This document shows, piece after piece, positions 1-8,412 of a stretch of 64,000 nt of DNA (position 1 is the stretch's first letter; every line of letters starts with the position of its first letter). The notes beneath the pieces are model-generated. The model ran no database searches, was not told the origin of the DNA, and saw only the letters and a program-made list of their open reading frames with translations. The stretch is from Actinomadura_C alba (GTDB taxonomy: Bacteria > Actinomycetota > Actinomycetes > Streptosporangiales > Streptosporangiaceae): NCBI RefSeq assembly GCF_039530285.1, contig NZ_BAAAOK010000011.1:682001-746000 (forward strand). The letters are read 5' to 3'. A program made the position numbers and the translations under genes.

Positions 1-373
1 CCCGGCAGCCGTGCGAGCGCAGTACGGCTCGCAGTGAGGCGTCGACGGCGCCCTCGCAGGCGGTCTCGTGGCCGATGCCGATCCGCCGTGCCGACTCCTT
101 CCCGCCCACGCTCAGCGTGTACGGAACGGTGTCAGGGAAGATCTTCCCGGCCGGCCAGGCCTCCCAGCGCCGCGCCAGTTCGGCGGCCGTCGCACGGTCG
201 CGTTCCGCGGCGGTGGGCGGCCGGGTCAGCTCACCGGCCAGCACTACGGCAGAGGCGACCAGGGCGGCCAGGCAGACGACCGTGAGCACACCGGCGACCA
301 CCAGTGCGCCACGGCGGCGCCGGGGCTGTGGTTGTGAATGGGGCCATCCGCCCGCGACGTCGCCTTGGAACAC
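1..373 (-). CDS. N-terminal part of an unidentified membrane-anchored protein (runs off the left edge)
   Basis: Reading the minus strand from a GTG at 373 gives an open frame of about 124 residues with no stop before the window edge. It starts VFQGDVAGGW, has a basic RRRR patch near residue 18, then one hydrophobic segment (about residues 22-45, rich in V, L and A), then a soluble region containing TVPYTLSVGGKESARRIGIG and a single cysteine. This is the layout of a type II membrane or secreted protein. A TACCCT box lies 8 bases before the GTG and there is no clear Shine-Dalgarno, so a leaderless start is plausible. No family was recognised. In mycobacteria the gene beside moeZ is a DUF3152 protein, but nothing visible proves that identity here. 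Confidence 0.6.
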   Translation of the reverse strand, partial: MFQGDVAGGWPHSQPQPRRRRGALVVAGVLTVVCLAALVASAVVLAGELTRPPTAAERDRATAAELARRWEAWPAGKIFPDTVPYTLSVGGKESARRIGIGHETACEGAVDASLRAVLRSHGCR

Positions 374-503
374 GATTCGGCAGGGTAGCCCACCGAACGC
401 CCGTCGACAGGTGGTACCGACATAGATCGGCTAATCATTGTGATGAGACCGATAGATGGCCCCAGCGCCGCGGTATGGCGTCGCGCGCGCACGCGACGCG
501 CCG

Positions 504-549
504 CACCTGCTGAGAGATCACGCTTGACCGCGTGATCTCTCAGCAGGTG
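504..549. terminator. Perfect 20-bp inverted repeat, terminator after csbD
   Basis: Two arms of 20 bases (504-523 and 530-549) are perfectly complementary around the 6-base loop TTGACC. The hairpin starts 5 bases beyond the stop codon of the leftward csbD gene and lies upstream of the next leftward gene. There is no T-tract, as usual in actinobacteria. Confidence 0.8.
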
Positions 550-554
550 CCGGG

Positions 555-749
555 TCACCGCCCAAAGGACTTCTTCACATTCCTGACGGCGTCCTTGGCG
601 TGCTCGCCGACCTGCTTGACCCCGCCGGCGGCACGGTCGCGACGGCCTTCGGACTCGAGATACGGGTCCCGGGTCTCGCGGCCCGTGGCCTCCTTGGCGT
701 GGCCCTTCCCCATCTGCATACGATTCTTGAGCTTGTCCATGAAGCTCAT
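555..749 (-). CDS. CsbD-family small stress protein
   Basis: This 64-residue hydrophilic protein begins MSFMDKLKNRMQMGKGHAKE and continues with the KEATGRETRDPYLESEGRRD and GGVKQVGEHAKDAV stretches typical of CsbD-like proteins. CsbD is a general-stress protein of unknown biochemical role (a sigma-B target in Bacillus). The start at 749 is preferred over an in-frame ATG at 761 because GGAGG (755-759) lies 5 bases upstream of it. The gene is monocistronic: a strong hairpin follows, and moeZ diverges from it across about 220 bp of non-coding DNA (750-973), in which I see no other gene. Confidence 0.85.
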   Translation of the reverse strand: MSFMDKLKNRMQMGKGHAKEATGRETRDPYLESEGRRDRAAGGVKQVGEHAKDAVRNVKKSFGR

Positions 750-973
750 CACTGCCTCCATTCACTTACTCCCTACCGACCTCCCTACCGACGCGGTGCC
801 CGGTGAGACCGGATTCATGCAGGCCGGCAATGTTTCATCCCGGCTGTCCGGAACCGTCGGGCGCGGTGGCCGAGCCGCCGGTCCACATCGGGAATGAGCC
901 GGGACGTCGGTAGGTTGATCCTGAACAGGACGAGAGTGTCCGATCACGACCGATCGACCGCAGGAGAACAACC

Positions 974-2155
974 GTGTCGCTGCCACCGCTGGTCGAGCCC
1001 GCATCAGAGCTCACCGTCGATGAGGTACGCCGTTACTCGCGGCACCTGATCATCCCCGATGTCGGGATGACGGGGCAGAAGCGCCTCAAGAACGCCAAGG
1101 TGCTCTGCGTGGGGGCCGGGGGTCTCGGTTCGCCCGCGCTGATGTACCTCGCCGCCGCGGGCGTCGGCACGCTCGGCGTCATCGACTTCGATGTCGTCGA
1201 CGAGTCCAACCTGCAGCGGCAGATCATCCACGGCCAGTCGGACGTGGGCCGGGCCAAGGCCGAGTCGGCGGCCGCGTCGGTCGCCGAGATCAACCCGCTG
1301 GTCGAGGTCATCGTCCACAACGAGGCGCTGACGAACGACAACGTCATGGAGATCTTCAGCGGTTACGACCTCATCGTCGACGGCACCGACAACTTCGCCA
1401 CGCGCTACATGGTCAACGACGCTGCGGTGCTGCTCGGCAAGCCGTACGTGTGGGGATCGATCTATCGTTTCGACGGCCAGGCGTCGGTCTTCTGGGCCGA
1501 GCACGGGCCGTGCTACCGCTGCCTCTACCCCGAGCCCCCGCCTCCCGGCATGGTGCCCTCGTGCGCCGAGGGCGGCGTTCTCGGCGTGCTGTGCGCCTCG
1601 ATCGGGTCCATTCAGGTCAACGAGGCGATCAAGCTCCTCACCGGCATCGGCGACCCGCTGGTCGGACGCCTGATGATCTATGACGCCCTCGAGATGAGCT
1701 ACCGCGCCGTCAAGGTGCGCAAGGACCCGGAGTGCCCGCTCTGCGGCAAGAACCCCACGATCACCGAGCTCCTCGAGGACTACGAGGCGTTCTGCGGCGC
1801 GGTGTCCGAGGAGGCCTCCGAGGCGGTCAAGGACTCCACGATCGGCGTTCGCGACCTCAAGGCCATGCAGGACCGCGGCGACGACATCTTCCTGATCGAC
1901 GTCCGTGAGCCGAACGAGTACGAGATCGTGTCCATCCCGGGCGCGACGCTGATCCCCAAGGGCGAGATCCTCGACGGTTCCGCGCTCGAGAGGCTGCCGC
2001 AGGACAAGAAGATCGTCCTGCACTGCAAGTCGGGTGTGCGCTCGGCCGAATGCCTTGCCGTCGTCAAGAGCGCGGGCTTCTCCGACGCCGTGCACGTCGG
2101 CGGCGGAGTTCTCGCCTGGGTCAACCAGATCGACCCCTCGCTGCCCTCCTACTGA
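974..2155 (+). CDS. moeZ: MoeZ: adenylyltransferase/sulfurtransferase
   Basis: This 393-residue protein has an N-terminal E1-like ThiF/MoeB domain and a C-terminal rhodanese domain. MoeZ adenylates the C-terminus of small sulfur-carrier proteins (MoaD, ThiS, CysO type) and transfers sulfur to make the thiocarboxylate, feeding molybdopterin, thiamin and alternative cysteine synthesis in the cytosol. Visible motifs are GAGGLGSPAL (nucleotide loop, near residue 49), two CxxC pairs (CYRC and CPLC) for the structural zinc, and the rhodanese loop HCKSGVRS with its catalytic Cys near residue 351. The start is GTG at 974, with AGGAGA 6 bases upstream. The length is usual for actinobacterial MoeZ. The gene is convergent with a tetR gene. 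Confidence 0.95.
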   Translation: MSLPPLVEPASELTVDEVRRYSRHLIIPDVGMTGQKRLKNAKVLCVGAGGLGSPALMYLAAAGVGTLGVIDFDVVDESNLQRQIIHGQSDVGRAKAESAAASVAEINPLVEVIVHNEALTNDNVMEIFSGYDLIVDGTDNFATRYMVNDAAVLLGKPYVWGSIYRFDGQASVFWAEHGPCYRCLYPEPPPPGMVPSCAEGGVLGVLCASIGSIQVNEAIKLLTGIGDPLVGRLMIYDALEMSYRAVKVRKDPECPLCGKNPTITELLEDYEAFCGAVSEEASEAVKDSTIGVRDLKAMQDRGDDIFLIDVREPNEYEIVSIPGATLIPKGEILDGSALERLPQDKKIVLHCKSGVRSAECLAVVKSAGFSDAVHVGGGVLAWVNQIDPSLPSY

Positions 2156-2168
2156 CGGCCCGTACCGT

Positions 2169-2204
2169 TCCGCCCCGGCCCGCCGTGCGGTGCCGGGGGG
2201 CGGA
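2169..2204. terminator. Hairpin between moeZ and tetR
   Basis: TCCGCCCCGG (2169-2178) pairs with CCGGGGGGCGGA (2193-2204), leaving a small bulge. It fills the 51-bp gap between convergent genes, so it probably stops transcription from both sides. Confidence 0.55.
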
Positions 2205-2206
2205 CC

Positions 2207-2917
2207 TCATTCCTCGCGGCGATAGGTCAGCCCGAGGATGAGGCCGATCTCGGCGAGGTTGAGCTCGAACATCTCGGTGGCGTCGTCCATCGCGAACTTC
2301 AGGTGCCCGAACGCCTCCAGGCTGACGATGCCCTGGAGGCGGATCCAGGACTGCACGAAGATCAGCATGGTGCCCAGCGGAAGGCCGCCGCCGAGGCTCT
2401 CGCGGTAGCGCGTCAACTGCTCGCGCAGGCTCGGGTCGATCTCGTCGTCCGCCGGCACGGCGAAGGGCGCCTTCTGCCACAGTTCCTGGAACAGGGCCAG
2501 GAAGGTCCGGCCGAACCGGCGGCCGCTGTCGGTCGCGATGTCGTCGGTGTCGACGTCGAGGCCGGGTAGCGGTGTGCCGAAGAGCAGCGCGTATTCCGCC
2601 CTGTGGTCCAGCGCCCAGCGGCGGAAGTATCGCGACACGGCCAGGAACTTTCCCGAGAGGTCGTCCGGACCGACCGTATGGATCGCTCGCTGCAGTTCCT
2701 CGGCCAGCTCGATGAACAGATCGCCGACGACGTGCCGGATCAGCTCCTGATGGCTGTCGAAGTACCGGTACAGGGCGGGCGCCGTCATTCCCATCTCGCG
2801 GGCGATGGCCCGCAGCGTCACGGCCTCTGGTCCCTCGTCCACGAGGATCCGGCGGGCGGTCTGCGTGATCTCCCGCATCGTCGCGGCCCGCAGACGGTCC
2901 CGCCGCGTCTCACTCAT
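2207..2917 (-). CDS. TetR-family repressor, divergent from an MMPL exporter
   Basis: The 236-residue protein has a TetR helix-turn-helix in its first 60 residues (ARRILVDEGPEAVTLRAIA then MGMTAPALYRYFDSHQELI). The C-terminal ligand domain resembles TetR_C_13/WHG types (FRRWALDHRAEYALLFGTPLPG). The ATG at 2917 has GGAG about 5 bases upstream. It faces away from the MMPL gene across 128 bp that hold several palindromes, so it most likely represses the exporter and itself. The ligand cannot be read from sequence. Confidence 0.88.
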   Translation of the reverse strand: MSETRRDRLRAATMREITQTARRILVDEGPEAVTLRAIAREMGMTAPALYRYFDSHQELIRHVVGDLFIELAEELQRAIHTVGPDDLSGKFLAVSRYFRRWALDHRAEYALLFGTPLPGLDVDTDDIATDSGRRFGRTFLALFQELWQKAPFAVPADDEIDPSLREQLTRYRESLGGGLPLGTMLIFVQSWIRLQGIVSLEAFGHLKFAMDDATEMFELNLAEIGLILGLTYRREE

Positions 2918-2950
2918 CCGACTCCAATCTCCTGAACACGCTTGACGGAA

Positions 2951-3000
2951 GTAAACGGTGTATGCGAAGTTAACACCATTCGCAAGTTAACGCCGTTTAC
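2951..3000. promoter_or_regulatory. Probable TetR operator region between tetR and the MMPL gene
   Basis: A T/A-rich island in otherwise GC-rich DNA contains nested dyads: GTAAACGG (2951-2958) with CCGTTTAC (2993-3000), and TGCGAA (2963-2968) with TTCGCA (2979-2984). The motif AGTTAACRCC occurs twice in the same orientation (from 2969 and 2985), with a related GGTAACGCC just downstream (3004-3012). This is the expected layout for two TetR dimers controlling both divergent genes. Binding is inferred. Confidence 0.6.
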
Positions 3001-3045
3001 CACGGTAACGCCAAGTAGCAGTGTAGCTCCGACACGGGAGATTCG

Positions 3046-5235
3046 ATGTTCGAGAACTGGGCTCGCCTCGTCTACCGGCGACGGCGGGCGACCCTCTGGT
3101 TGACCGCGGCGATGCTCGTCGTCGCGGCCGTATGGGGCACCGGCGTCTTCGGAGCCCTCACATCGTCCGGCGGTTTCGACACCCCCGGCAGCGAGAGCGC
3201 CCGCGCCACCGAGATCGCCGACCGTGATCTGGGCCGGGACTCCGCCGACATGGTGATGCTCTATCGCAGCCCGGGGCGTACCGTCGACGACCCCGCCTTC
3301 CGGCCCGCGGTCGAGCGGGCCCTCTCTGCGCTGCCCTCGGACAAGGTCGACGGCACCGCGACGTACTGGTCGACCGGCTCGCCGCAGTTCGTCAGCAAGG
3401 ACCGCACCGCCACGTACGCGGTCGTACGGCTGGCGGGCGCCGACGACCAGGCCCGCCACGACGCCTACGAAGAGCTACGGGACGTGGCCGCCACGGCGCC
3501 GGGGCTGACCGTCCAGGTCGGTGGCGCCGTGCCCACCGAGATCACGATCAATGAGCGGGTCAGCGAGGACATCGCCAAGGCCGAGTCCATCTCGATGCCG
3601 GTGCTGCTCGTCCTGCTCGTGGTGATCTTCGGCAGCCTCGCCGCGGCGAGCCTCCCCCTGGCCATCGGGATCGTCGCGATCCTCGGCTCGTTCACCGCAC
3701 TACACCTGATGACCCTGGTCACCGATGTCTCGATCTTCGCGATCAACATCACGACGTTCCTCGGCCTGGGCCTGGCGATCGACTACGGACTGTTCATGGT
3801 GAGCCGGTTCCGCGAGGAGCTGAAGGCCTCGGACGGGGCGGCGAAGACGGAGGACGCACTGGCCCGCACGATGACGACCGCCGGGCGCACCGTCGCCGTG
3901 TCGGGGGTGACGGTCGCCGTCGCCCTGTCCGGTCTCCTCCTCTTCGACCAGGTCTTCCTGCGGTCGATGGGCTTCGGCGGCGTGGCGACCGTGCTGGTCG
4001 CCATGCTGGCGGCGCTCACCGTGCTTCCGGCGCTGCTGGCCGTGCTCGGCCCCCGGGTCAACTCGCTCTCGGCGAGCCGGTTGATCCGCCGGCGGCGCGG
4101 GACGGGCGGCCGTCCGGCCCGGGAGGAGGGCCAGGGCTGGTACCGCCTCGCGCAGACCGTCATGCGGCGCCCGATCGTCTTCACGGTGGCGACGATCGCG
4201 CTCCTGCTGGCGCTCGGTTCCCCGTTCCTGCACATCAACTGGGGCGGCGTCGACGGCAAGGTGCTGCCCGCGGGAACCGAGGCACGGGTCGTGGGCGAGG
4301 TCCTGGAACGGGACTTCCCGAACAACGCCACGAGGCCGATCGAGGCGGTCGTGACCGGCACCGGCGACCAGGCGGCGATCGCCGCCTACGCCGACCGGCT
4401 GCGCCAGGTGCCCGGCGTCACGAGCGCCGGCCTGAGCGGGGCCCAGGGCACCACCGCCCGCATCACGGTCGGCTATGACGCCGGCCCGAACTCGGACCAG
4501 GCCCGCTCACTGGTACGGGAGGTGCGGGACGTGCCGCCCCCACCGGGTACGCGGGTGCACGTCGGTGGGATGCCCGCGGAGCTCGTGGACCAGCTCGCCG
4601 GCATCGGAGACGTCCTGCCGCTGCTCGCGCTCTTCGTCGGTGTCGCGACCTTCGTCCTGCTGTTCCTGGCCTTCGGCTCGGTGATCCTGCCGCTCAAGGC
4701 CATCGTGATGAACCTGCTGTCGCTGTCGGCCACCTTCGGCGCCCTGGTCTGGATCTTCCAGGACGGGAACCTGTCCGGTGTCCTGGACTTCACCGCGACG
4801 GGCAGCATCGCCCCGGCAATGCCGATCCTGATGCTGGTCATGCTGTTCGGGATCTCCATGGACTACGAGGTGTTCCTGCTGTCGCGGATCCGCGAGCAGT
4901 ACGACCGCGACGGCGACAACATCGCGGCGGTCGCGGCGGGCATACGGCGCACGGGCGGGATCATCACGAGCGCGGCGCTGCTGTTCATCGTGGTGATCGG
5001 GGCCTTCTCCACCTCCGGCATCACCTTCATCAAGATGACGGGGATCGGCATGGCCACCGCGATCGCGGTCGACGCGACCATCGTCCGGGGGCTGCTCGTG
5101 CCCGCGACGATGCGGCTGCTCGGCCGGGCCAACTGGTGGGCACCCAGGCCCCTCGGCCGCCTCTACCAGCGGTACGGCATCCGCGAACACGGGCACGCCG
5201 CGGAGCCGACCATGAAGGTGCCCGCCGGGATCTGA
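3046..5235 (+). CDS. MMPL/RND-family membrane exporter
   Basis: The 729-residue protein has the MMPL layout: an N-terminal membrane segment, an extracytoplasmic loop of about 140 residues, five membrane segments, a second loop, and five more membrane segments. The duplicated signatures are LGLAIDYGLFMVSRFREE (first half) and MLFGISMDYEVFLLSRIREQ (second half), carrying the acidic residues used for proton coupling in RND-type pumps. Family members export lipids, siderophores or hydrophobic drugs. The ATG at 3046 has GGGAG 5 bases upstream. The divergent TetR and its operator suggest inducible export. The substrate is unknown. Confidence 0.9.
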   Translation: MFENWARLVYRRRRATLWLTAAMLVVAAVWGTGVFGALTSSGGFDTPGSESARATEIADRDLGRDSADMVMLYRSPGRTVDDPAFRPAVERALSALPSDKVDGTATYWSTGSPQFVSKDRTATYAVVRLAGADDQARHDAYEELRDVAATAPGLTVQVGGAVPTEITINERVSEDIAKAESISMPVLLVLLVVIFGSLAAASLPLAIGIVAILGSFTALHLMTLVTDVSIFAINITTFLGLGLAIDYGLFMVSRFREELKASDGAAKTEDALARTMTTAGRTVAVSGVTVAVALSGLLLFDQVFLRSMGFGGVATVLVAMLAALTVLPALLAVLGPRVNSLSASRLIRRRRGTGGRPAREEGQGWYRLAQTVMRRPIVFTVATIALLLALGSPFLHINWGGVDGKVLPAGTEARVVGEVLERDFPNNATRPIEAVVTGTGDQAAIAAYADRLRQVPGVTSAGLSGAQGTTARITVGYDAGPNSDQARSLVREVRDVPPPPGTRVHVGGMPAELVDQLAGIGDVLPLLALFVGVATFVLLFLAFGSVILPLKAIVMNLLSLSATFGALVWIFQDGNLSGVLDFTATGSIAPAMPILMLVMLFGISMDYEVFLLSRIREQYDRDGDNIAAVAAGIRRTGGIITSAALLFIVVIGAFSTSGITFIKMTGIGMATAIAVDATIVRGLLVPATMRLLGRANWWAPRPLGRLYQRYGIREHGHAAEPTMKVPAGI

Positions 5236-5264
5236 CGTCCGCGGAGCCGTACCTGATCGGGGGC

Positions 5265-5328
5265 GTCCGCCTGACCGGGTGTGGCCGGGGGGATCACGAT
5301 GATCTCCCGGGCACCCGGTCAGGCGGAC
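5265..5328. terminator. Long bidirectional terminator between MMPL gene and ku
   Basis: GTCCGCCTGACCGGGTG (5265-5281) is the exact reverse complement of 5312-5328. The loop holds an additional imperfect hairpin (GGATCA with TGATC). The right arm overlaps the ku stop codon, so both convergent genes terminate here. Confidence 0.8.
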
Positions 5329-6254
5329 TTCCGGGTCTTGGCCTTGGCCGCGGGCTTCTTGGCGGGCGCCTTCTCGGGCACCTCCTCCTCACCCTGCTCG
5401 CCCGGCCGGCCCTTCGCTGACGGCCGCCGCCGGCCGGACTTGGCGGCACCGGGCTTGCCGTCGTCGCCGGCGCCCTCGGCTCGGCTCTTCTTCGCCGCCT
5501 CGACGCTGGCACGCAACGCGCTGAGCAGGTCGGCGGCGGCAGGCTCTTCCTCCGGGGCCGCGGGCGCCGCGACCTCCTTGCCCTCGACCTTCGCCTCGAT
5601 CACCGCCTGCAGCGCCTCGCGGTAGGCGTCCTTGTACTGGGTCGGGTCGAAGTCACCGGCCATGGTCTCGATGAGCGAGGTCGCCATGGTCAGCTCCTGC
5701 GGCCGTACCTCCACGTCCTCATCGAGGAACGGGAAGGCGGGCTCGCGGATCTCGTCCGGCCACAGCATCGTCTCCAGCAAGAAGACCCCGTCGCGCACCC
5801 TCAGCGCGGCCAGCGACTCGCGCTGGCGAAGTGCGACCTTCACCACCGCGACCTGCCCCGACTGCTCCAGCGCGTCGCGCAACAGGACGTACGGCTTGGT
5901 GCCCGCGGCGTCCGGCTCGAGGTAGTAGCTCTTGTTGAAGTAGATCGGGTCGACCTGTTCCAGCGGGGTGAACTGCAGGACCTCGATGTTGCGGTTGGTG
6001 CGCAGGGGAAGGTCGGCGAAGTCCTCGTCGGTCAGCACGACGATCTCGCCACCGGGCAGTTCGTAACCCTTGGCGATGTCGGAGTAGGCCAGTTCCTCGC
6101 CGCAGACGGTGCACACGCGTCTGTACTTGACGCGGCCCGCGTCCTTGCGGTGGACCTGATGGAACGAGATGTCGCGTTGCTCGGTCGCGGAGTAGACCTT
6201 GACCGGAATGGTCACCAGGCCGAAAGAGATCGCGCCCTTCCAGATGCTGCGCAT
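5319..6254 (-). CDS. ku: Ku, DNA-end-binding protein of bacterial NHEJ
   Basis: The 311-residue protein starts with the classic bacterial Ku N-terminus (MRSIWKGAISFGLVTIPVKV) and carries the Ku core (YRRVCTVCGEELAYSDIAKG, DFADLPLRTNR, IYFNKSYYL). Ku dimers encircle double-strand ends and recruit LigD. From about residue 255 the protein has a low-complexity Lys/Ala/Arg/Glu tail ending AAKAKTRKSA. Such basic tails in actinobacterial Ku mediate DNA threading and ligase contact. The ATG at 6254 has AAGGAC upstream. It is divergent from the two ligD-type genes, so one intergenic region serves the whole NHEJ set. Confidence 0.95.
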   Translation of the reverse strand: MRSIWKGAISFGLVTIPVKVYSATEQRDISFHQVHRKDAGRVKYRRVCTVCGEELAYSDIAKGYELPGGEIVVLTDEDFADLPLRTNRNIEVLQFTPLEQVDPIYFNKSYYLEPDAAGTKPYVLLRDALEQSGQVAVVKVALRQRESLAALRVRDGVFLLETMLWPDEIREPAFPFLDEDVEVRPQELTMATSLIETMAGDFDPTQYKDAYREALQAVIEAKVEGKEVAAPAAPEEEPAAADLLSALRASVEAAKKSRAEGAGDDGKPGAAKSGRRRPSAKGRPGEQGEEEVPEKAPAKKPAAKAKTRKSA

Positions 6255-6317
6255 GATCTGTCCTTACCCATGGGGAGTCACCTTTCAAGCTTCGCAACCC
6301 AGTTCGATTTGCACCAT

Positions 6318-7361
6318 ATGTCCAATCCTGATCTTTTTCCGGAAACCCGTATCACCCTCGCGGAATCCGGGCAGATGCCCCTCATGGTCGTTCCCATGCC
6401 GTTCCCGGTCGCGCCCATGATGGCGAGTCCCGGTGAGCCGCCCCGCGACGCGGCGCGCTGGGGACTGGAGCTCAAGTGGGACGGCGTCCGGGCGATCTCG
6501 TACGTCTCCCCCGACGGCGTCCGCGCCACCGGACGGCGCGGCACGGAGGTGACCGGCCACTACCCGGAACTCGCCGGTCTCGCCGATCTGCTGCCCGGCC
6601 GGCAGGTGATCCTCGACGGCGAGGTGGTCGCCTTCGACGCGACGGGCCGGCCCAGCTTCGAACTGCTCCAGCGCCGGATGCACGTCGCGCGGCCCGATCG
6701 CCATGTGCTGCGCGAGGTGCCGGTCCGCTACGTCGTCTTCGATCTGCTCTTCCTGGACGGCCATATCCTGTACGAACTCCCCTACGCCGACCGGCGCGAG
6801 CTCCTGGAGGCCCTCGAACTCACCGCGGGGGCCATCGAGGCACCCGCCCACCTGCGCGCCGCCGACGCGGAACAGGTCGTGGAACTGCTGGAGCTCACCC
6901 GCGAACAGCACCTCGAGGGGCTGGTCGCCAAGCGGCTCGACTCTCCGTACCGGCCGGGCAGGCGGGTCGACCACTGGCGCAAGGTGAAGAACCTCCACAC
7001 CCAGGAGGTCGTCATCGGAGGATGGAAGCCCGGCAAGGGACGCCGCGCGGGCGGCGTCGGCTCTCTGCTACTCGGGGTGTACGAGGGCGGCCGTCTCTGC
7101 TTCGTCGGTCACGTCGGCACCGGGTTCACCGATCAGATGCTCGACGAGATGGCCGCTCTGCTCCGCCCGCTCGAGACGCCGACGAGCCCGTACGACGACG
7201 ACGTGCCGCGCGAGTTCACCAGGGGTGCCCACTGGGTGTGGCCACGGCTCGTCGGCGAGGTGGAATATGCCTCATGGACCGCCGAGCGCCGGCTGCGGGC
7301 CCCCTCATGGCGTGGCCTCCGCGACGACAAGACCCCGGCGGACGTGACGCGAGACCCCTGA
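6318..7361 (+). CDS. LigD-type ATP-dependent DNA ligase (stand-alone ligase module)
   Basis: About 347 residues carry the nucleotidyltransferase motifs of LigD ligases: KWDGVRA with the adenylated lysine (motif I), LDGEVVAFD (III), FDLLFLDG (IIIa), EGLVAKRLDSPYRPGRR (IV) and WRKVKN (V). An OB-fold follows (IGGWKPGKGRRAGGVGSLLL). It seals breaks held by Ku. The polymerase and 3'-phosphoesterase modules of a full LigD are absent from this polypeptide. The start is uncertain: ATG 6318 and ATG 6375 are in frame, neither with a good ribosome site, and the frame is open further upstream into the ku promoter. The gene is followed 53 bp later by the polymerase module. Confidence 0.9.
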   Translation: MSNPDLFPETRITLAESGQMPLMVVPMPFPVAPMMASPGEPPRDAARWGLELKWDGVRAISYVSPDGVRATGRRGTEVTGHYPELAGLADLLPGRQVILDGEVVAFDATGRPSFELLQRRMHVARPDRHVLREVPVRYVVFDLLFLDGHILYELPYADRRELLEALELTAGAIEAPAHLRAADAEQVVELLELTREQHLEGLVAKRLDSPYRPGRRVDHWRKVKNLHTQEVVIGGWKPGKGRRAGGVGSLLLGVYEGGRLCFVGHVGTGFTDQMLDEMAALLRPLETPTSPYDDDVPREFTRGAHWVWPRLVGEVEYASWTAERRLRAPSWRGLRDDKTPADVTRDP

Positions 7362-7414
7362 CCCCGCCCCCCGAACCCCTGAGGCCCTGAACCCCTGAAC
7401 CCATCGAGGTGAGC

Positions 7415-8329
7415 ATGAGTCCGGAGCAGACGCGGAGGATACGCGTGCGGATCGACGGGCGGGAACTGACGCTGTCCAACCTCGACAAGGTGCTCTACCC
7501 GGAGTACGGCTTCACCAAGGGTGAGGTCATCGACTACTACACGCGGGTGGCACCTGTCCTGCTCCCCCACCTCGCCGATCGGCCGGCGACGCGCATCCGC
7601 TATCCCGACGGCGTCGACGACGGCGCCTTCTACGAGAAGAACGCGCCATCGCACACCCCGGAATGGGTGCGGAGGGTGACGCTGCCCACCCCGAGCAGCA
7701 CCCGGGGCGCGAGCGAGACCGACTTCATCGTCATCGACCACCTGCCCACGCTCGTGTGGTGCGCCAACCTCGCCGCGCTCGAACTCCATGTGCCGCAGTG
7801 GCGGGTCGGGCCGCGCGGCGGCGTGCACGAGCCCGACCTCCTGGTCTTCGATCTCGACCCCGGCGAACCGGCCACGATCGTCGACGCCTGCGGCGTAGCG
7901 CTGATGCTGCGCGACCTGCTCGACGCCGACGGCCTGGCGTCGTACCCGAAGACCAGCGGCAAGAAGGGCCTGCACCTGTACGTGCCGGTCGCCGAGACCA
8001 GTCGTACGTACGACTACGCCAGGAAGGCGGCGGAGCGGCTGGAACGCGACCACCCCGACCTGGTCGTGAGCCAGATGGCCAAGCGGCTGCGCAAGGGCAA
8101 GATCTTCGTCGACTGGTCACAGAACAACCCGGCGAAGACGACCGTGGCACCGTACTCTCTGCGCGCGGCGCCCTGGCCCACCGTCTCGACTCCGGTGACG
8201 TGGGCCGAGGTCGAGGAGTGCCGGGAGCCCGAGGATCTGCGCTTCGTCGCCGACGAGGTGCTGGACCGGGTCGATGAACACGGCGACCTGCTCCGACCGC
8301 TGCTGACCGATCGGCAGAAGTTGCCATAA
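7415..8329 (+). CDS. LigD-type polymerase/primase (stand-alone POL module)
   Basis: The 304-residue protein matches the archaeo-eukaryotic primase-like polymerase domain of LigD. It has RIDGRELTLSNLDKVLYPEY at the N-terminus, the metal-binding DLDPG motif (near residue 146), the KTSGKKGLHLYVPV motif and LRKGKIFVDWSQN. It adds nucleotides, preferring ribonucleotides in this family, during end joining. The ATG at 7415 has GAGGTGA just upstream and is preferred over an in-frame GTG at 7409. With the ligase gene in front and ku divergent, the three genes form a complete minimal NHEJ set. No phosphoesterase domain is visible in either gene. Confidence 0.93.
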   Translation: MSPEQTRRIRVRIDGRELTLSNLDKVLYPEYGFTKGEVIDYYTRVAPVLLPHLADRPATRIRYPDGVDDGAFYEKNAPSHTPEWVRRVTLPTPSSTRGASETDFIVIDHLPTLVWCANLAALELHVPQWRVGPRGGVHEPDLLVFDLDPGEPATIVDACGVALMLRDLLDADGLASYPKTSGKKGLHLYVPVAETSRTYDYARKAAERLERDHPDLVVSQMAKRLRKGKIFVDWSQNNPAKTTVAPYSLRAAPWPTVSTPVTWAEVEECREPEDLRFVADEVLDRVDEHGDLLRPLLTDRQKLP

Positions 8330-8412
8330 GTAGCCGAACGCACACGTGGAGTCGCCATCTGCGTCACCATGGAAGGAGATGTGTCGGGATCCGCCGGTGG
8401 AGGGACGGTCGC

